The notes under the pieces were generated by a model that ran no database searches, was not told the origin of the DNA, and was given only the letters and a program-made list of their open reading frames with translations. Positions 15,568 to 25,931 of a stretch of DNA of 64,000 nt are shown piece after piece. Each line of letters opens with the position of its first letter. Positions within the stretch are counted from its first letter, which is position 1. Location: the NCBI RefSeq assembly GCF_001623075.1, contig NZ_LMCF01000092.1, forward strand, positions 1 to 64,000, read 5' to 3'. A program made the translations under genes and the position numbers. The stretch comes from Pseudovibrio sp. Ad37 (lineage in GTDB: Bacteria; Pseudomonadota; Alphaproteobacteria; Rhizobiales; Stappiaceae).

Positions 15568-16476
15568 ATGACATTTAATCGAATTCTTGCTGCGATCGGC
15601 ATGACCGGAGCCTTAACAGTTGCAGCTCATGCTGAAATTGTCGTTTCTTCCAAAATTGATACTGAAGGTGGTCTTCTCGGAAACGTTATTGCACTTGCGT
15701 TGGAAGATGCTGGCTTGCCAGTAGAACGCCGCCTGCAGCTTGGTGGCACTCAGGTGGTTCGCGAAGCGCAGCTTGCAGAGCAAATCGACATTTATCCTGA
15801 ATATACTGGCAACGCAGCCTTCTTCCACAATGAGGCGGACAGCGAAGTCTGGAAAGACGCCAAAGCCGGGTACGCCCGTGCAGCTGAGCTGGATGTTGGA
15901 AAGAACGGCTTGGTATGGCTTCAGCCTGCGCCAGCCAACAACACCTGGGCCATCGCTGTAACAGGAGCATTGGCCTCCCAGAACAATCTTGCCACTATGT
16001 CTGACTTCGGCGCCTGGGTTGCAAACGGAGGTGATGTGAAACTGGCGGCCTCTACGGAGTTTGTTTCTTCTCCCGCGGTTCTTCCTGCAATGCAGGAAAC
16101 CTATGGCTTTAAGCTGTCTCCAGACCAGACCGTTGTTCTTTCTGGCGGTGATACGGCCGCGACAATTCAGGCCGCTGCTCGTGGTACGTCTGGCGTCAAT
16201 GCAGCTATGGCATACGGAACAGACGGTGGGGTAGCCGCAACAGGCCTTGTTGTTATGACCGATGATAAGGGCGTGCAGCCAGTCTACGAACCAGCTCCGG
16301 TTATTCGCGCCGCAGTATTAAAACAGTACCCGGAGGTTGCTACCGTTTTGAACCCGATATTTGCAGGGCTGGATTTGGCCACCTTACAGGAGCTTAACGG
16401 TCGCATCCAAGTTGGTGGCGAGCCAGCAGCCGCGGTTGCAAAAGACTATCTGACCAAGATTGGTGTTCTGGACTAA
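15568..16476 (+). CDS. osmF: Glycine betaine/choline-type ABC importer, substrate-binding protein (YehZ/OsmF-like)
   Basis: A 302-residue periplasmic binding protein of the OpuAC/YehZ type. A Sec signal (MTFNRILAAIGMTGALTVAAHA, cleavage after AHA) is followed by the two-lobed domain with VSSKIDTEGGLLGNVIALAL and IDIYPEYTGN, the latter a signature in this family for the ligand pocket. A GAGGAG ribosome site lies 10 bases before the ATG at 15568; an earlier TTG is less likely. It starts a four-gene cluster in the order binding protein, permease, ATPase, permease. E. coli YehZYXW binds betaine weakly, so the true ligand here is open. Confidence 0.85.
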   Translation: MTFNRILAAIGMTGALTVAAHAEIVVSSKIDTEGGLLGNVIALALEDAGLPVERRLQLGGTQVVREAQLAEQIDIYPEYTGNAAFFHNEADSEVWKDAKAGYARAAELDVGKNGLVWLQPAPANNTWAIAVTGALASQNNLATMSDFGAWVANGGDVKLAASTEFVSSPAVLPAMQETYGFKLSPDQTVVLSGGDTAATIQAAARGTSGVNAAMAYGTDGGVAATGLVVMTDDKGVQPVYEPAPVIRAAVLKQYPEVATVLNPIFAGLDLATLQELNGRIQVGGEPAAAVAKDYLTKIGVLD

Positions 16477-16487
16477 CCACGCGAGTT

Positions 16488-17657
16488 ATGCCTAACAGGA
16501 TCAAATCAATCGTCTCCGGACCCGGTCTTTTCTTTACAGGCCTGGGTCTGGTTGCCTTATACGCACCTTTCATGACGCTTGCCGCCAATCGTATTGTCGC
16601 GGGTGAGGGCGTCCCTGTGTGGGACGTGGCCGGACCAGAAGCCGTCATTCCCGGCTTTGCTGGCTTGCTGGCTGGGCTCGCCCTTGGTTTGCCAGCGGCC
16701 TGGCAAGTTTTACGTTTAACAGGTGCAATGATCGGAATAGCCGCGTTGATTTGGCTGCTGATGGAAGGCAGCACCTCACTTCTTGAAGGAGCTGGAACTT
16801 ATGCCAGAGTATCGCTAGGTAGTGGTTTCTGGTGTTTGCTTGCAATCCTGTTACTGCTAGCGGCTGACGCTCTGTCCTCTCTTTCCCCAGGCCCCAAAAT
16901 GCGCGGCGCCTTGTTGGCTGTAGCGATTGTGGTATCAGCAATGGTCTTGTGGTCAGGAGTCTTGACCGATCTGTCAATCTTCAGAGAGTACGCCAGCAGA
17001 CAAGATGCCTTCTTCAATGCGGCATGGCGGCACCTCGGCCTTGCTTTTGGCTCGCTTGTTGTGGCCGCAGCTATTGGTTTCCCTCTTGGTGTGTATTGCC
17101 ACCGGAACAAAAGTTTGCGTAGCGCAGTCCTGCCTGTGCTCAGTTTTTTGCAAACAATCCCGTCACTTGCCATGTTCGGCATCATGATCCCGCTTCTTGC
17201 CTGGGTCAGTAGCGCGATCCCAGGCGCCAGGGAACTGGGTGTCGTCGGGATCGGCTTTTTGCCCGCATTTCTGGCACTGGTTATCTATTCCCTGTTGCCG
17301 GTGGTGGCAAACACTGTGGCCGGTTTGGAAGCCACTCCAATCGTGACACTAGATGCAGCACGCGGTATGGGAATGACCCGCCATCAACGCCTCATACAGA
17401 TTCAATTGCCACTGGGGCTTCCGGTTATGCTGGCTGGGCTGCGGATTGTTCTGGTGCAGAATATTGGCCTTGCGGTAATCGCCGGATTGATTGGCGGTGG
17501 TGGTTTTGGAACCTTTGTCTTTCAGGGGCTCAATCAGACTGCAACAGATTTGATCCTGCTTGGAGCCCTGCCAACAGTCATTCTTGCTCTTATCTCAGCA
17601 ATTACAATGGATATTCTGGTCGAATTGGCCCGCCCTAATAAGATGAGGCATGGATGA
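16488..17657 (+). CDS. yehY: ABC importer permease, long form (YehY-like)
   Basis: A 389-residue membrane protein. The N-terminal ~150 residues add several hydrophobic segments absent from ordinary OpuAB permeases, as in YehY. The C-terminal half is the standard BPD_transp_1 domain with the EAA loop VAGLEATPIVTLDAARGMGM, which contacts the ATPase. The gene starts 11 bases after the binding protein stop and overlaps the ATPase start by 4 bases. Confidence 0.85.
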   Translation: MPNRIKSIVSGPGLFFTGLGLVALYAPFMTLAANRIVAGEGVPVWDVAGPEAVIPGFAGLLAGLALGLPAAWQVLRLTGAMIGIAALIWLLMEGSTSLLEGAGTYARVSLGSGFWCLLAILLLLAADALSSLSPGPKMRGALLAVAIVVSAMVLWSGVLTDLSIFREYASRQDAFFNAAWRHLGLAFGSLVVAAAIGFPLGVYCHRNKSLRSAVLPVLSFLQTIPSLAMFGIMIPLLAWVSSAIPGARELGVVGIGFLPAFLALVIYSLLPVVANTVAGLEATPIVTLDAARGMGMTRHQRLIQIQLPLGLPVMLAGLRIVLVQNIGLAVIAGLIGGGGFGTFVFQGLNQTATDLILLGALPTVILALISAITMDILVELARPNKMRHG

Positions 17658-18598
17658 TTGAGATCGACAACATAACCAAGGTTTACGACGGACGGCCTGC
17701 TGTCGATGCCGTATCTATGACGATTGAGAGCGCAACAATCACCGCAATCGTCGGCACATCCGGCTCTGGAAAAAGTACATTACTGCGTATGGTCAACCGG
17801 CTTGTCGAGCCCACGTCTGGTCAAGTTCGGATCAATGGTGAACCAACTGCAGGTTTGCCAAAAAACGCCCTGCGCCGCCGCATTGGGTATGCAATTCAGG
17901 GCCATGGTCTTTTCCCGCATCACACAGTTGCCAGAAACATCGGCGCCGTGCCGCGGCTACTCGGTTGGGACAAGGACAAGATCTATACGCGTGTGAATGA
18001 GCTGTTGGACCTATTCTCCATGCCGCCAGATGAGTTTCGCGATCGCTATCCTGCCGAACTCTCAGGCGGCCAGCAACAGCGGGTAGGCGTGGCACGAGCT
18101 TTGGCATCCCGGCCCGATCTGTTGCTCATGGATGAGCCCTTCGGGGCACTGGACCCCATCATTCGAACGCGCGCGCAGACAGACTTGCACCGGATTCAAC
18201 GAACACTCGGCTCCACAATCCTTCTCGTCACGCATGATATGGAGGAAGCCATACAGCTTGGTGATCAGGTAGCGGTGATGGATCAGGGACAGTTGGTTCA
18301 GCACGGCACGCCTGCAGAGATCATCACCAACCCTGCCACAGAGTTTGTTGCAGAAATGGTTGGCGGTGTCGATCGGCCGCTTCGCCTGTTATCGCTGCTT
18401 TCCGTCTCCCAGATACTTGAAGAGGGAGCTGCAGAAGGGGAGCCAATCGACGAGGAAGCCAGCCTGCGAGAGGCTCTTTCTGTTTGCCTTTGGAGCGGGC
18501 GAAATGCTGTGCCTGTAGAACGCAACGGCAATCCTATTGGCCGTGTAACACTGGAAGCGATCCGCTCCAGAGCCGAGGGGATACATGAGCCGAGCTAA
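17654..18598 (+). CDS. yehX: ABC importer ATPase (YehX/OpuAA-like)
   Basis: A 314-residue ATP-binding subunit. Walker A is GTSGSGKST near residue 35, the Q-loop is IQGHGLFPHH, the signature motif is LSGGQQQR, Walker B is LLLMDEPFGALD, and the switch histidine is in LLVTHDMEEA. A ~70-residue C-terminal tail after the core is CBS-like in position but weak in sequence. Starts ATG inside the yehY stop (ATGA overlap) and overlaps the next permease by 14 bases, so the cluster is translationally coupled. Confidence 0.9.
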   Translation: MIEIDNITKVYDGRPAVDAVSMTIESATITAIVGTSGSGKSTLLRMVNRLVEPTSGQVRINGEPTAGLPKNALRRRIGYAIQGHGLFPHHTVARNIGAVPRLLGWDKDKIYTRVNELLDLFSMPPDEFRDRYPAELSGGQQQRVGVARALASRPDLLLMDEPFGALDPIIRTRAQTDLHRIQRTLGSTILLVTHDMEEAIQLGDQVAVMDQGQLVQHGTPAEIITNPATEFVAEMVGGVDRPLRLLSLLSVSQILEEGAAEGEPIDEEASLREALSVCLWSGRNAVPVERNGNPIGRVTLEAIRSRAEGIHEPS

Positions 18599-19322
18599 TT
18601 TCCTAAGGGTTATCGTTGTTTCGCTGCTGCTCGCTCTTGTCCTTCGGCCTGAGTGGTTTGCACCCATGTTTGAACCCTTCACACCGCCCGGTGCCGCCGT
18701 GATCTACGATCGTACCTCGTTGTTGTCGCTTTCTCTGAGCCATCTGGGTATCGTTGCCTTAGCCTCAGTCGCCGCAATCGTTGTTGCGGTGTTACTGGCG
18801 ATCCTCGTCACTCGCCCACAAGGGAAGGCATTTTTGCCGTTGTCACGAACCATTGCAAACATGGGACAGACGTTTCCACCTGTTGCCGTTCTGGCTTTGG
18901 CAGTACCGATGCTGGGTTTTGGAGCCGGACCAACGCTTGTTGCGCTGTTTTTGTACGGCATCTTGCCAATCTTCGAAAACACAATGACCGGTCTTTCAAC
19001 CTTGCCACCTGCAACTATGGAAGCAGCCCGGGGAATAGGACTCAGCCGCCGGCAACGTTTGCTTCAAGTCGAGCTTCCACTGGCGCTTCCTTTGATCCTG
19101 ACAGGTGTTCGTCTCTCTGTCGTAATTGCCATCGGCACAGCAACAATCGGCTCCACCGTCGCCGCCCACACGCTTGGCGAAGTCATCATCGCAGGCCTGC
19201 TGACCAACAACACCTCCTACGTCTTACAAGGCGGCCTCATAGTCGGCCTGTTCGCAGTCCTGATCTACGACGCACTGACCCAACTTGAAGCCAGCATCCG
19301 AAAACGCCTTGGTGTGAAATAA
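18585..19322 (+). CDS. yehW: ABC importer permease, short form (YehW-like)
   Basis: A 245-residue second permease with about six membrane segments and the EAA loop MTGLSTLPPATMEAARGIGL. It pairs with the long permease to make the heterodimeric channel of the YehZYXW importer. It is last in the cluster; the next likely stop for transcription is the strong hairpin at 19531-19567. Confidence 0.87.
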   Translation: MSRANFLRVIVVSLLLALVLRPEWFAPMFEPFTPPGAAVIYDRTSLLSLSLSHLGIVALASVAAIVVAVLLAILVTRPQGKAFLPLSRTIANMGQTFPPVAVLALAVPMLGFGAGPTLVALFLYGILPIFENTMTGLSTLPPATMEAARGIGLSRRQRLLQVELPLALPLILTGVRLSVVIAIGTATIGSTVAAHTLGEVIIAGLLTNNTSYVLQGGLIVGLFAVLIYDALTQLEASIRKRLGVK

Positions 19323-19530
19323 CACCGAATAAGATGACCCTTACTTCGTGGCCTTACCGAAAAAATGAATATAGGCTCAGTTTAGAAGGCGACTTTTAGG
19401 CACGGGGAGCTTTTAATCAATGCTCAAGGGCGGTTTGCAGCAGGGCCAAAGTGGATTGTACCTCTTCGCAAAGATTGTGTTTCTTCAATTCATACGTTTT
19501 CGACATCTGACCTCAATACGCGTACAAACG

Positions 19531-19567
19531 AAAACAGGCCCCAAAGCAGAGCTTTGGGGCCTGTTTT
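19531..19567. terminator. Strong bidirectional terminator
   Basis: A 17-bp perfect stem (AAAACAGGCCCCAAAGC with its complement) around an AGA loop, with a T-run after it on the plus strand and TTTT on the minus strand. It lies between the convergent yehW and nrdJ genes and can serve both. Confidence 0.9.
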
Positions 19568-19587
19568 TATAAGCTTTTGATCAGTAA

Positions 19588-22500
19588 TCAGCTGCAGCCG
19601 CTGGTGGAGCCGCAGGTGTCGCATTTTAGGCAGGTGCCGTTGCGGACCATGGTGAAGTTGCCGCATTCCGCGCAGCTCTCACCCTCATACCCCTTCATGC
19701 GGGCCTGAGCGACCTGACTGGCGACAGATGGCTGTGCAGCTGCAGGTGTTGCTGTGCCAACGCTTGCTGTTGCCGTCGCTTCACCACCGCGCTGGAAGGC
19801 TGTTGCAATCGCATCAGACTGAGCTGTGATCGCACCGGCCAGCTGAACAGCTGGATCGCCACCTGGGACCAGACGGAACTTTTCGGTCTGACCGCGAACA
19901 AGGCCGTGAGAAACAATCGCAGGGCTGCTCTCTTCATCCTGTCCTTCAGCAGAAGAACGGGAGGTAGACGTCGCACTGTCCAATGCTTCCGGTGGCACGT
20001 GGGCCAGGTCGTTACGACCGAGATAAGACACGGCCAACTCACGGAAGATGTAGTCAAGAATGGACGTTGCATTCTTGATTGCGTCATTGCCCATCACCAT
20101 GCCAGCAGGTTCAAATCGGGTGAACGTGAACGCGTCAACATATTCCTCAAGCGGAACGCCGTATTGCAGACCAAGAGAGATCGCAATCGCGAAGTTGTTC
20201 ATCAATGAGCGGAAGGCAGCGCCTTCTTTGTGCATGTCGATGAAGATCTCACCGATACGGCCATCCTGATATTCACCGGTTGTCAGGTACACTTTGTGGC
20301 CGCCAACGGAAGCTTTCTGAGTGTAACCTTTGCGGCGGTTTGGCAATTTTTCACGGTTGCGAACAGTACGCTCGATGATCCGTTCAACAACACGCTCTGC
20401 AACAGCTTCAGCGCGAGCTGCCTGTGGCTGGGCAAGGATGTCATCAACAGTGTCTTCTGCATCATCGTCTTCATCTTCCAGCAGCTGAGCGTTCAGCGGC
20501 TGAGACAGCTTAGAGCCATCACGGTAAAGAGCGTTTGCTTTCAGACCCAGCTTCCAGGAGAGCATGTAAGCTTCTTTACAGTCCTCAACGCTGGCCGTGT
20601 TTGCCATGTTGATGGTCTTGGAAATAGCACCGGAGATAAACGGCTGCGCAGCGGCCATCATCTTGATGTGACTGTCAACAGACAGGAAGCGCTGACCGAT
20701 ACGGCCACACGGGTTCGCACAGTCAAACACTGAGTAATGCTCTTCTTTCAGGTGCGGTGCACCTTCTAAAGTCATCGCACCACACACATGGGTGTTAGCA
20801 GCTTCAATCTCTGCCTTACTGAAGCCCATGTGGCTCAGAAGGTCAAAGTCCATATCTTCCAGCTGCTCAGCGGAAACGCCCAGCTTACCGGTCAGCAGCT
20901 CATCGCCGAGGGTCCAGCGGTTGAAGACGAACTTGATGTCGAATGCAGACCCAAGTGCTCCAGCCAGTTTCTCAAGCGCAGCATCATCAAAGCCTTTGGC
21001 CTTCAGGCTGGCACTGTTGATCGCAGGGGACTGAGAAATAGAACCATGACCAACCGCATAAGCTTCGATCTCGGCAATCTCAGCTTCTGAGTAACCAAGC
21101 GTACGCAGGGCTTCAGGAACAGCGCGATTGATGATCTTGAAGTAACCGCCACCCGCGAGTTTCTTGAACTTCACCAGCGCAAAGTCAGGCTCAATACCGG
21201 TTGTGTCACAATCCATAACCAGACCAATGGTGCCGGTTGGTGCAATTACAGTGGTCTGAGCGTTGCGGTAACCGTGTGCCTCTCCAAGCTCCAGAGCTTT
21301 ATCCCATGCAAGACGGGCACGCTCAACAAGCTCAGCTTGTGGGCAGTTGGAAGCATCCAGAGGAACGGGCAGGGTGCTGAGGTTCTCATAATCCTTGCTC
21401 TCACTGTGCGCAGCACGGCGATGGTTGCGGATCACGCGCAGCATGTCCTTGGCGTTTTCCTCATAGCGAGGGAAAGAACCAAGCTCACCAGCCATTTCAG
21501 CAGATGTAGCGTAACAAACACCGGTCATGATCGCGGTGATCGCCCCACAAAGCGCACGGCCTTCGTCACTGTCATAAGCAATACCGGAGATCATCAGCAG
21601 GCCGCCAATGTTGGCATAGCCCAGACCAGTTGTACGGTACTCGTAAGACAACTTTGCAATCTGCTTGGATGGGAACTGCGCCATCATGACGGAGATCTCA
21701 AGCACGATCTGCCAGAGGCGGGTTGCATGCTCAAACTTGTCAAAGTCGAACTGCTGGTCTTCCTTGCGGAACTGCAGCAGGTTCAAAGAAGCCAGGTTAC
21801 ACGCGGTATCATCCAGGAACATGTACTCAGAACATGGGTTGGATGCGCGGATCTCGCCGCCCTGCGGGCAGGTGTGCCATTCATTGATGGTGGTGTGGTA
21901 CTGAAGGCCCGGATCAGCAGACGCCCAGGCCGCGTAACCAATCTGTTCCCAAAGCTCAGCTGCTTTGATGGTCTTCTGGGTGCCACCGTCAATACGGCCA
22001 ATCAGATCCCAGTCTCCATCTGCAGCGACAGCTTTCAGGAAGCCGTCAGTTACACGAACAGAGTTGTTGGAGTTCTGACCGGAAACAGTCAGATAAGCTT
22101 CAGAATCCCAGTCAGTGTTGTAGATCGGGAATTCAATGGTCTTGTAGCCTTGCCGTGCAAACTGAACCACACGCTGAATGTAGTTATCAGGAACCATTGC
22201 CTTCTTGGCAGCACGCATTTCGCGCTTGAGGGCAGGGTTCTTTTTAGGATCAAAGCAATCGTCGCCGCTGCCTTCGCAGTTGACGCAAGCTTTCATCACA
22301 GCCTGAAGATGCTTCTGACACACTTTGGAACCGGTTACGATGGCCGCAACTTTCTGTTCCTCGTGCACCTTCCAGGTCACAAATTCTTCGATATCCGGAT
22401 GGTCGATATCAACCACAACCATCTTAGCTGCACGGCGTGTTGTGCCGCCGGACTTGATTGCACCAGCTGCACGGTCACCAATCTTCAGGAAGCTCATGAG

Positions 22501-23259
22501 GCCGGAGGACTTGCCGCCGCCTGCCAGACGCTCACCGCTTGCACGCAGCGAGGAGAAGTTAGTGCCGGTGCCAGAGCCGTATTTGAACAGACGTGCTTCA
22601 CGAACCCACAGGTCCATGATGCCGTTTTCATTCACCAGATCATCGTCAACAGACTGAATGAAGCAAGCGTGCGGCTGCGGATGCTCATAAGCAGTCGCAG
22701 AGCGGGTCAGCTCGCCAGTTTCAAAGTCTACGTAATGGTGACCCTGGCTTGGGCCATCAATGCCATACGCCCAGTGCAGGCCGGTGTTGAACCACTGCGG
22801 GGAGTTCGGAGCAACCTTCTGGGTCGCGAGCATGTATCGCAGTTCGTCATAAAACGCCTGCGCATCAGCTTCGCTGTCGAAGTATCCGCCTTTCCAGCCC
22901 CAGTACGTCCATGTACCAGCCAGACGATCAAACACCTGACGGCTGTCGATCTCAGACCCAAAGCGCTTGTCTTTCGCCATCTTGGAAAGAGCTTTGTCGT
23001 CTGGAGCTTTGCGCCACAGCCAGGATGGAACGGTGTTTTCTTCTACCGCTTTCAGCTTGGCCGGAACGCCAGCTTTGCGGAAGTATTTCTGTGCCAGAAT
23101 ATCAGAGGCAACCTGAGAGAATTGCTTAGGAACCTGAATGTTCTCCAAGCGAAACACAACGGAACCGTCTGGGTTACGGATCTCGCTCGTTGCGTTGCAA
23201 AACTCAATATCTGCGTAGGGGGATTGTCCTTCCGCAGTATATCGCCGCTCAATTCTCAT
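19588..23259 (-). CDS. nrdJ: Adenosylcobalamin-dependent (class II) ribonucleoside-diphosphate reductase
   Basis: 1223 residues from the ATG at 23259, which has an AAGGGG ribosome site 6 bases upstream. It reduces ribonucleotides to deoxyribonucleotides using B12, with no oxygen requirement and no beta subunit. The N-terminal half carries the [10 protein letters not shown] and [11 protein letters not shown] segments of the ten-stranded barrel. Downstream are the [20 protein letters not shown] active-site region and APTGTIGL. The C-terminus has paired cysteines (CAECGNF and [14 protein letters not shown]) that act in thioredoxin-linked re-reduction or metal binding. Length fits the long alphaproteobacterial NrdJ. 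Tandem NrdR boxes lie upstream. Confidence 0.95.
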   Translation of the reverse strand: MRIERRYTAEGQSPYADIEFCNATSEIRNPDGSVVFRLENIQVPKQFSQVASDILAQKYFRKAGVPAKLKAVEENTVPSWLWRKAPDDKALSKMAKDKRFGSEIDSRQVFDRLAGTWTYWGWKGGYFDSEADAQAFYDELRYMLATQKVAPNSPQWFNTGLHWAYGIDGPSQGHHYVDFETGELTRSATAYEHPQPHACFIQSVDDDLVNENGIMDLWVREARLFKYGSGTGTNFSSLRASGERLAGGGKSSGLMSFLKIGDRAAGAIKSGGTTRRAAKMVVVDIDHPDIEEFVTWKVHEEQKVAAIVTGSKVCQKHLQAVMKACVNCEGSGDDCFDPKKNPALKREMRAAKKAMVPDNYIQRVVQFARQGYKTIEFPIYNTDWDSEAYLTVSGQNSNNSVRVTDGFLKAVAADGDWDLIGRIDGGTQKTIKAAELWEQIGYAAWASADPGLQYHTTINEWHTCPQGGEIRASNPCSEYMFLDDTACNLASLNLLQFRKEDQQFDFDKFEHATRLWQIVLEISVMMAQFPSKQIAKLSYEYRTTGLGYANIGGLLMISGIAYDSDEGRALCGAITAIMTGVCYATSAEMAGELGSFPRYEENAKDMLRVIRNHRRAAHSESKDYENLSTLPVPLDASNCPQAELVERARLAWDKALELGEAHGYRNAQTTVIAPTGTIGLVMDCDTTGIEPDFALVKFKKLAGGGYFKIINRAVPEALRTLGYSEAEIAEIEAYAVGHGSISQSPAINSASLKAKGFDDAALEKLAGALGSAFDIKFVFNRWTLGDELLTGKLGVSAEQLEDMDFDLLSHMGFSKAEIEAANTHVCGAMTLEGAPHLKEEHYSVFDCANPCGRIGQRFLSVDSHIKMMAAAQPFISGAISKTINMANTASVEDCKEAYMLSWKLGLKANALYRDGSKLSQPLNAQLLEDEDDDAEDTVDDILAQPQAARAEAVAERVVERIIERTVRNREKLPNRRKGYTQKASVGGHKVYLTTGEYQDGRIGEIFIDMHKEGAAFRSLMNNFAIAISLGLQYGVPLEEYVDAFTFTRFEPAGMVMGNDAIKNATSILDYIFRELAVSYLGRNDLAHVPPEALDSATSTSRSSAEGQDEESSPAIVSHGLVRGQTEKFRLVPGGDPAVQLAGAITAQSDAIATAFQRGGEATATASVGTATPAAAQPSVASQVAQARMKGYEGESCAECGNFTMVRNGTCLKCDTCGSTSGCS

Positions 23260-23956
23260 GTTTAGCCCCTTATCGCACCCGGTGACGGTCACCGCGGTAC
23301 ATCTCGGTTTTAAGAGCGCCGATAGCTAAGATTTTAACCAAAAGTCCGCCGCCGGTTTTGATTAATCCGCTATCTGGCATTTATCCTAGTAAACGCAGGT
23401 AAAGTGGCACGCAATTCGATGCTATCACAATATCTAGTGTGCTGATAATATATTAACACAATATTTAGGCTGCAATTGGCAAAAAAAGCGACCGCTGGAA
23501 GTGAATGTTAATCCAACTCCTAGCACTCGAAGCTACTTAAATGTGGTGAACTCCCAGCCGAGGCCGCACTATCCTGAACACGTCTTGATTTCGACCTCAA
23601 ATTAGATTGAATCGGAAAGCATCGTCAAGCGCGATCTGTCCACTGGTTGTGTGCATAAGAGGGATCGAAACACCAAATATTGTAATCTGTGTGGATTGTG
23701 GGGAGACCCAGACCTGTTCCAAACCGGGCACAGGCAGCAGAACCCCGCCATTTCCGCAAAGCCAAGCGAAAATGCAAATTCAAGCTCATTTTTTCTGGGG
23801 GATATTTTTAGGAAAAATTATTCAGTGGATCAGAAAATTTCACGGGTAAAAAAGTCTGTGTACCCCGCGCAATTTTACGCAGTAGTTGTATGGAGAGATC
23901 ATATATAGTTTCTCAATTACCTTCGGTATCTGGTTAGGTTAAATTAGCGAGCAGAT
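23260..23956. other. Intergenic region upstream of nrdJ and the receiver gene
   Basis: Seven hundred bases between divergent genes. The nrdJ-proximal part is AT-rich and holds two NrdR boxes (separate entry). Bases ~23520-23900 show no hairpin-T-run, tRNA or convincing reading frame, although two short overlapping plus-strand frames occur. Confidence 0.5.
23425..23471. promoter_or_regulatory. Tandem NrdR boxes upstream of nrdJ
   Basis: TCACAATATCTAGTGT at 23425-23440 matches the NrdR consensus acaCwAtATaTwGtgt at nearly every position. A second weaker copy, ACACAATATTTAGGCT, lies at 23456-23471. The two start 31 bases apart, i.e. three helical turns, which is the known arrangement for paired NrdR boxes. 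NrdR is an ATP/dATP-sensing repressor of ribonucleotide reductase genes, so nrdJ is probably under its control. Confidence 0.85.
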
Positions 23957-24646
23957 ATGCATCACACCTCCTTCGGCAAGGACATTTCTCAGTTAGATGT
24001 GGTTCTTGTGGAACAGTTAAAATCCACCCAAGCAATCCTAAGGGGTATCTTAGGCACCCTGAAGCTTGGGCGCGTGCGTGTCTATGACAGTCCCAAAGAT
24101 GCATTACCAATGCTCATCTCGGACCCACCAGATCTGGTGTTATCCGGTTGGGAGATGAAGCCCGTCAGCGGTTTCCAGCTCTTAAAGCTTATGCGTTCAG
24201 GCCGAATCCCCGAGCTCATCAATGTTCCGCTCGTCTTTATTACGGCCTATGGCACCCGTGCTTTGGTGACGCGCGCCTTGGAAGCAGGGGCCCATCATCT
24301 GCTGGTGACGCCGATTTCATCCTCTGTTTTGAAGAAATCGCTAGAATCAATCAGCAAGGATCGCCGTCAGTTCGTCCGCAACAACGACGGTGGTTTCATT
24401 ATTGATGGAACGGCAAAGCGGCTGGAACAGAATCAGGCCAAGTTCGCGGCGCTCAACAAAGCGCGCGAATACCAGAAGGATGAGAACGCACCATCACCCG
24501 AATCTGAAATGGCACCAAGACCACGCAGATCGACGAAAAGAGATGAGAATGAGCCTCTCTCACTCAAGGATCTGGAAGTTGGAAATGTTTCACCAGCAGA
24601 CAAGTTCAGTCAAAACCCGTACTTGTCGCGCCGTGCCAAGAAATAA
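23957..24646 (+). CDS. Degenerate receiver-domain (pseudo-response-regulator) protein
   Basis: 229 residues. Residues 13-130 have the CheY-like fold: VVLVEQ at strand 1, PDLVLSGWEM at strand 3, FITAYG with T96 at strand 4, and VTPIS at strand 5. Key phosphorylation residues are missing: the acidic pair is E19-Q20, the phospho-aspartate position is G64 and the conserved lysine is T118. The domain therefore should not accept phosphate. Residues 140-229 form a charged, proline-containing tail with no DNA-binding motif. A protein-interaction role is plausible. It is divergent from nrdJ and monocistronic. Confidence 0.78.
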   Translation: MHHTSFGKDISQLDVVLVEQLKSTQAILRGILGTLKLGRVRVYDSPKDALPMLISDPPDLVLSGWEMKPVSGFQLLKLMRSGRIPELINVPLVFITAYGTRALVTRALEAGAHHLLVTPISSSVLKKSLESISKDRRQFVRNNDGGFIIDGTAKRLEQNQAKFAALNKAREYQKDENAPSPESEMAPRPRRSTKRDENEPLSLKDLEVGNVSPADKFSQNPYLSRRAKK

Positions 24647-24815
24647 CGCATAAAATAGGCGTCAGAATTGTGAAAATAATAACTGACCCTAGGATATTTA
24701 AAGCGACTTCCGGTGAATAGTTGAAACTACGGTACTCTAAGACTGGACAGGCACCCAAACACTCGTCATATTCCGGGAAAATTTACAAAGCCACCGATCT
24801 GGAAAGGCCAGACAC

Positions 24816-25202
24816 ATGAAACACCTTCTGCTTACGTTCTTCACATGGTGGAACAGTGACACGTGGGGCACTCGCTTCTTCACATGGAGAAAGGGTGAGT
24901 TCGTCGGGACCGATGACTTTGGTAACAAGTATTATAAAGAGCGCGGCGGCAAGCGTCGTTGGGTGATTTATAAAAACCTTGCTGAAGCCTCCCAGATCCC
25001 TGCCGGTTGGCACGGTTGGATGCATTACCGCACAGACACTCCGCCAACAGAGAGTGGTTATGTCGCGCGTGAGTGGGAAATCGCTCACTCTCCAAACCTG
25101 ACAGGCACACCAAATGCATATCGTCCAAAAGGCTCCATCCTGACCCCGGAAAAACGTCCGGAAGTGACTGGAGACTACCACGCCTGGACGCCTGGCGAAT
25201 AA
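24816..25202 (+). CDS. NADH:ubiquinone oxidoreductase accessory subunit, NDUFA12/B17.2 family
   Basis: A 128-residue protein starting MKHLLLTFFTWW with the family pattern W-x-T-x-F-x-T-W-R-x-G-E-x-V-G-x-D-x-x-G-N-x-Y-Y and the later RRWVIYK and PAGWHGWMHY segments. NDUFA12 homologues are peripheral complex I subunits conserved in alphaproteobacteria and mitochondria. It stands alone, away from any nuo operon, and ends at a strong terminator. Confidence 0.92.
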   Translation: MKHLLLTFFTWWNSDTWGTRFFTWRKGEFVGTDDFGNKYYKERGGKRRWVIYKNLAEASQIPAGWHGWMHYRTDTPPTESGYVAREWEIAHSPNLTGTPNAYRPKGSILTPEKRPEVTGDYHAWTPGE

Positions 25203-25219
25203 GCCAGACACGAGTTACG

Positions 25220-25251
25220 AAAAAAGCCCGGTCAATCGACCGGGCTTTTTT
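25220..25251. terminator. Strong bidirectional terminator
   Basis: AAAAAAGCCCGGTC pairs perfectly with GACCGGGCTTTTTT around an AATC loop. T-runs on both strands serve the convergent NDUFA12-like and alpha/beta hydrolase genes. Confidence 0.92.
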
Positions 25252-25271
25252 AATGCGAAGATCATCGCTGA

Positions 25272-25931
25272 TTAACCAGCATCTTCTCCGATCAGGCCGA
25301 GACGGCGATCGAGATAGTTAGCACAACTACCAATCAGACCATCTACATGGTTCTCAAAGAAGTGGTTTGCACCTGGCATTTCCTGGTGGTCGATGATGAT
25401 ACCCTTTTGGGTTTTCAGCTTATCAACCAGAGCCTGAACATCCTTCTGTGGAACCACTTTATCCTGCTCACCATGAATGATCAGGCCAGAAGACGGGCAG
25501 GGTGCCAGGAAGGAGAAGTCATGCAAGTTGGCTGGTGGGGCGATAGAGATAAAGCCCTCAACTTCAGGACGACGCATCAAGAGCTGCATGCCAATCCATG
25601 CACCAAATGAGAAGCCCGCAATCCAGCAAGCACGTGCATCCGGATGGATGGTTTGTACCCAGTCCAACGCCGCCGCAGCATCTGAAAGCTCACCTTGACC
25701 ATGGTCGAACTGACCCTGGGAACGACCCACGCCGCGGAAGTTGAAACGCAAAACTGCGAAGCCGCGTTTCGCAAACATGTAATAGGTCTGATAGATAATC
25801 TGGTTGTTCATCGTGCCGCCAAACTGCGGGTGCAGATGAAGAACCAGTGCAATCGGAGCATTACGTTTTTTTGCTGGATGGAAACGGCCTTCTAGCCGTC
25901 CTGCAGGGCCATTGAAGATCACCTCAGGCAT
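25272..25931 (-). CDS. Alpha/beta hydrolase (dienelactone hydrolase-like)
   Basis: A 219-residue single-domain hydrolase. It shows an HLHPQFGGTMNN oxyanion-type segment, LRFNFRGVGRSQG, the nucleophile elbow GFSFGAWIG, an aspartate in IHGEQDKVVP and the histidine in MPGANHFFE, completing a Ser-Asp-His triad. This YP_-type family of small cytosolic hydrolases has no settled substrate. The ATG at 25931 is preceded by GAGGA; a TTG 3 codons earlier is too near it. It diverges from the suf cluster. Confidence 0.82.
   Translation of the reverse strand: MPEVIFNGPAGRLEGRFHPAKKRNAPIALVLHLHPQFGGTMNNQIIYQTYYMFAKRGFAVLRFNFRGVGRSQGQFDHGQGELSDAAAALDWVQTIHPDARACWIAGFSFGAWIGMQLLMRRPEVEGFISIAPPANLHDFSFLAPCPSSGLIIHGEQDKVVPQKDVQALVDKLKTQKGIIIDHQEMPGANHFFENHVDGLIGSCANYLDRRLGLIGEDAG

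Noticed and set aside
21274-23265. A 663-codon plus-strand open frame
   Set aside because: It runs antisense inside nrdJ, whose residues match the class II reductase family throughout. The long shadow frame reflects codon bias, not a gene.
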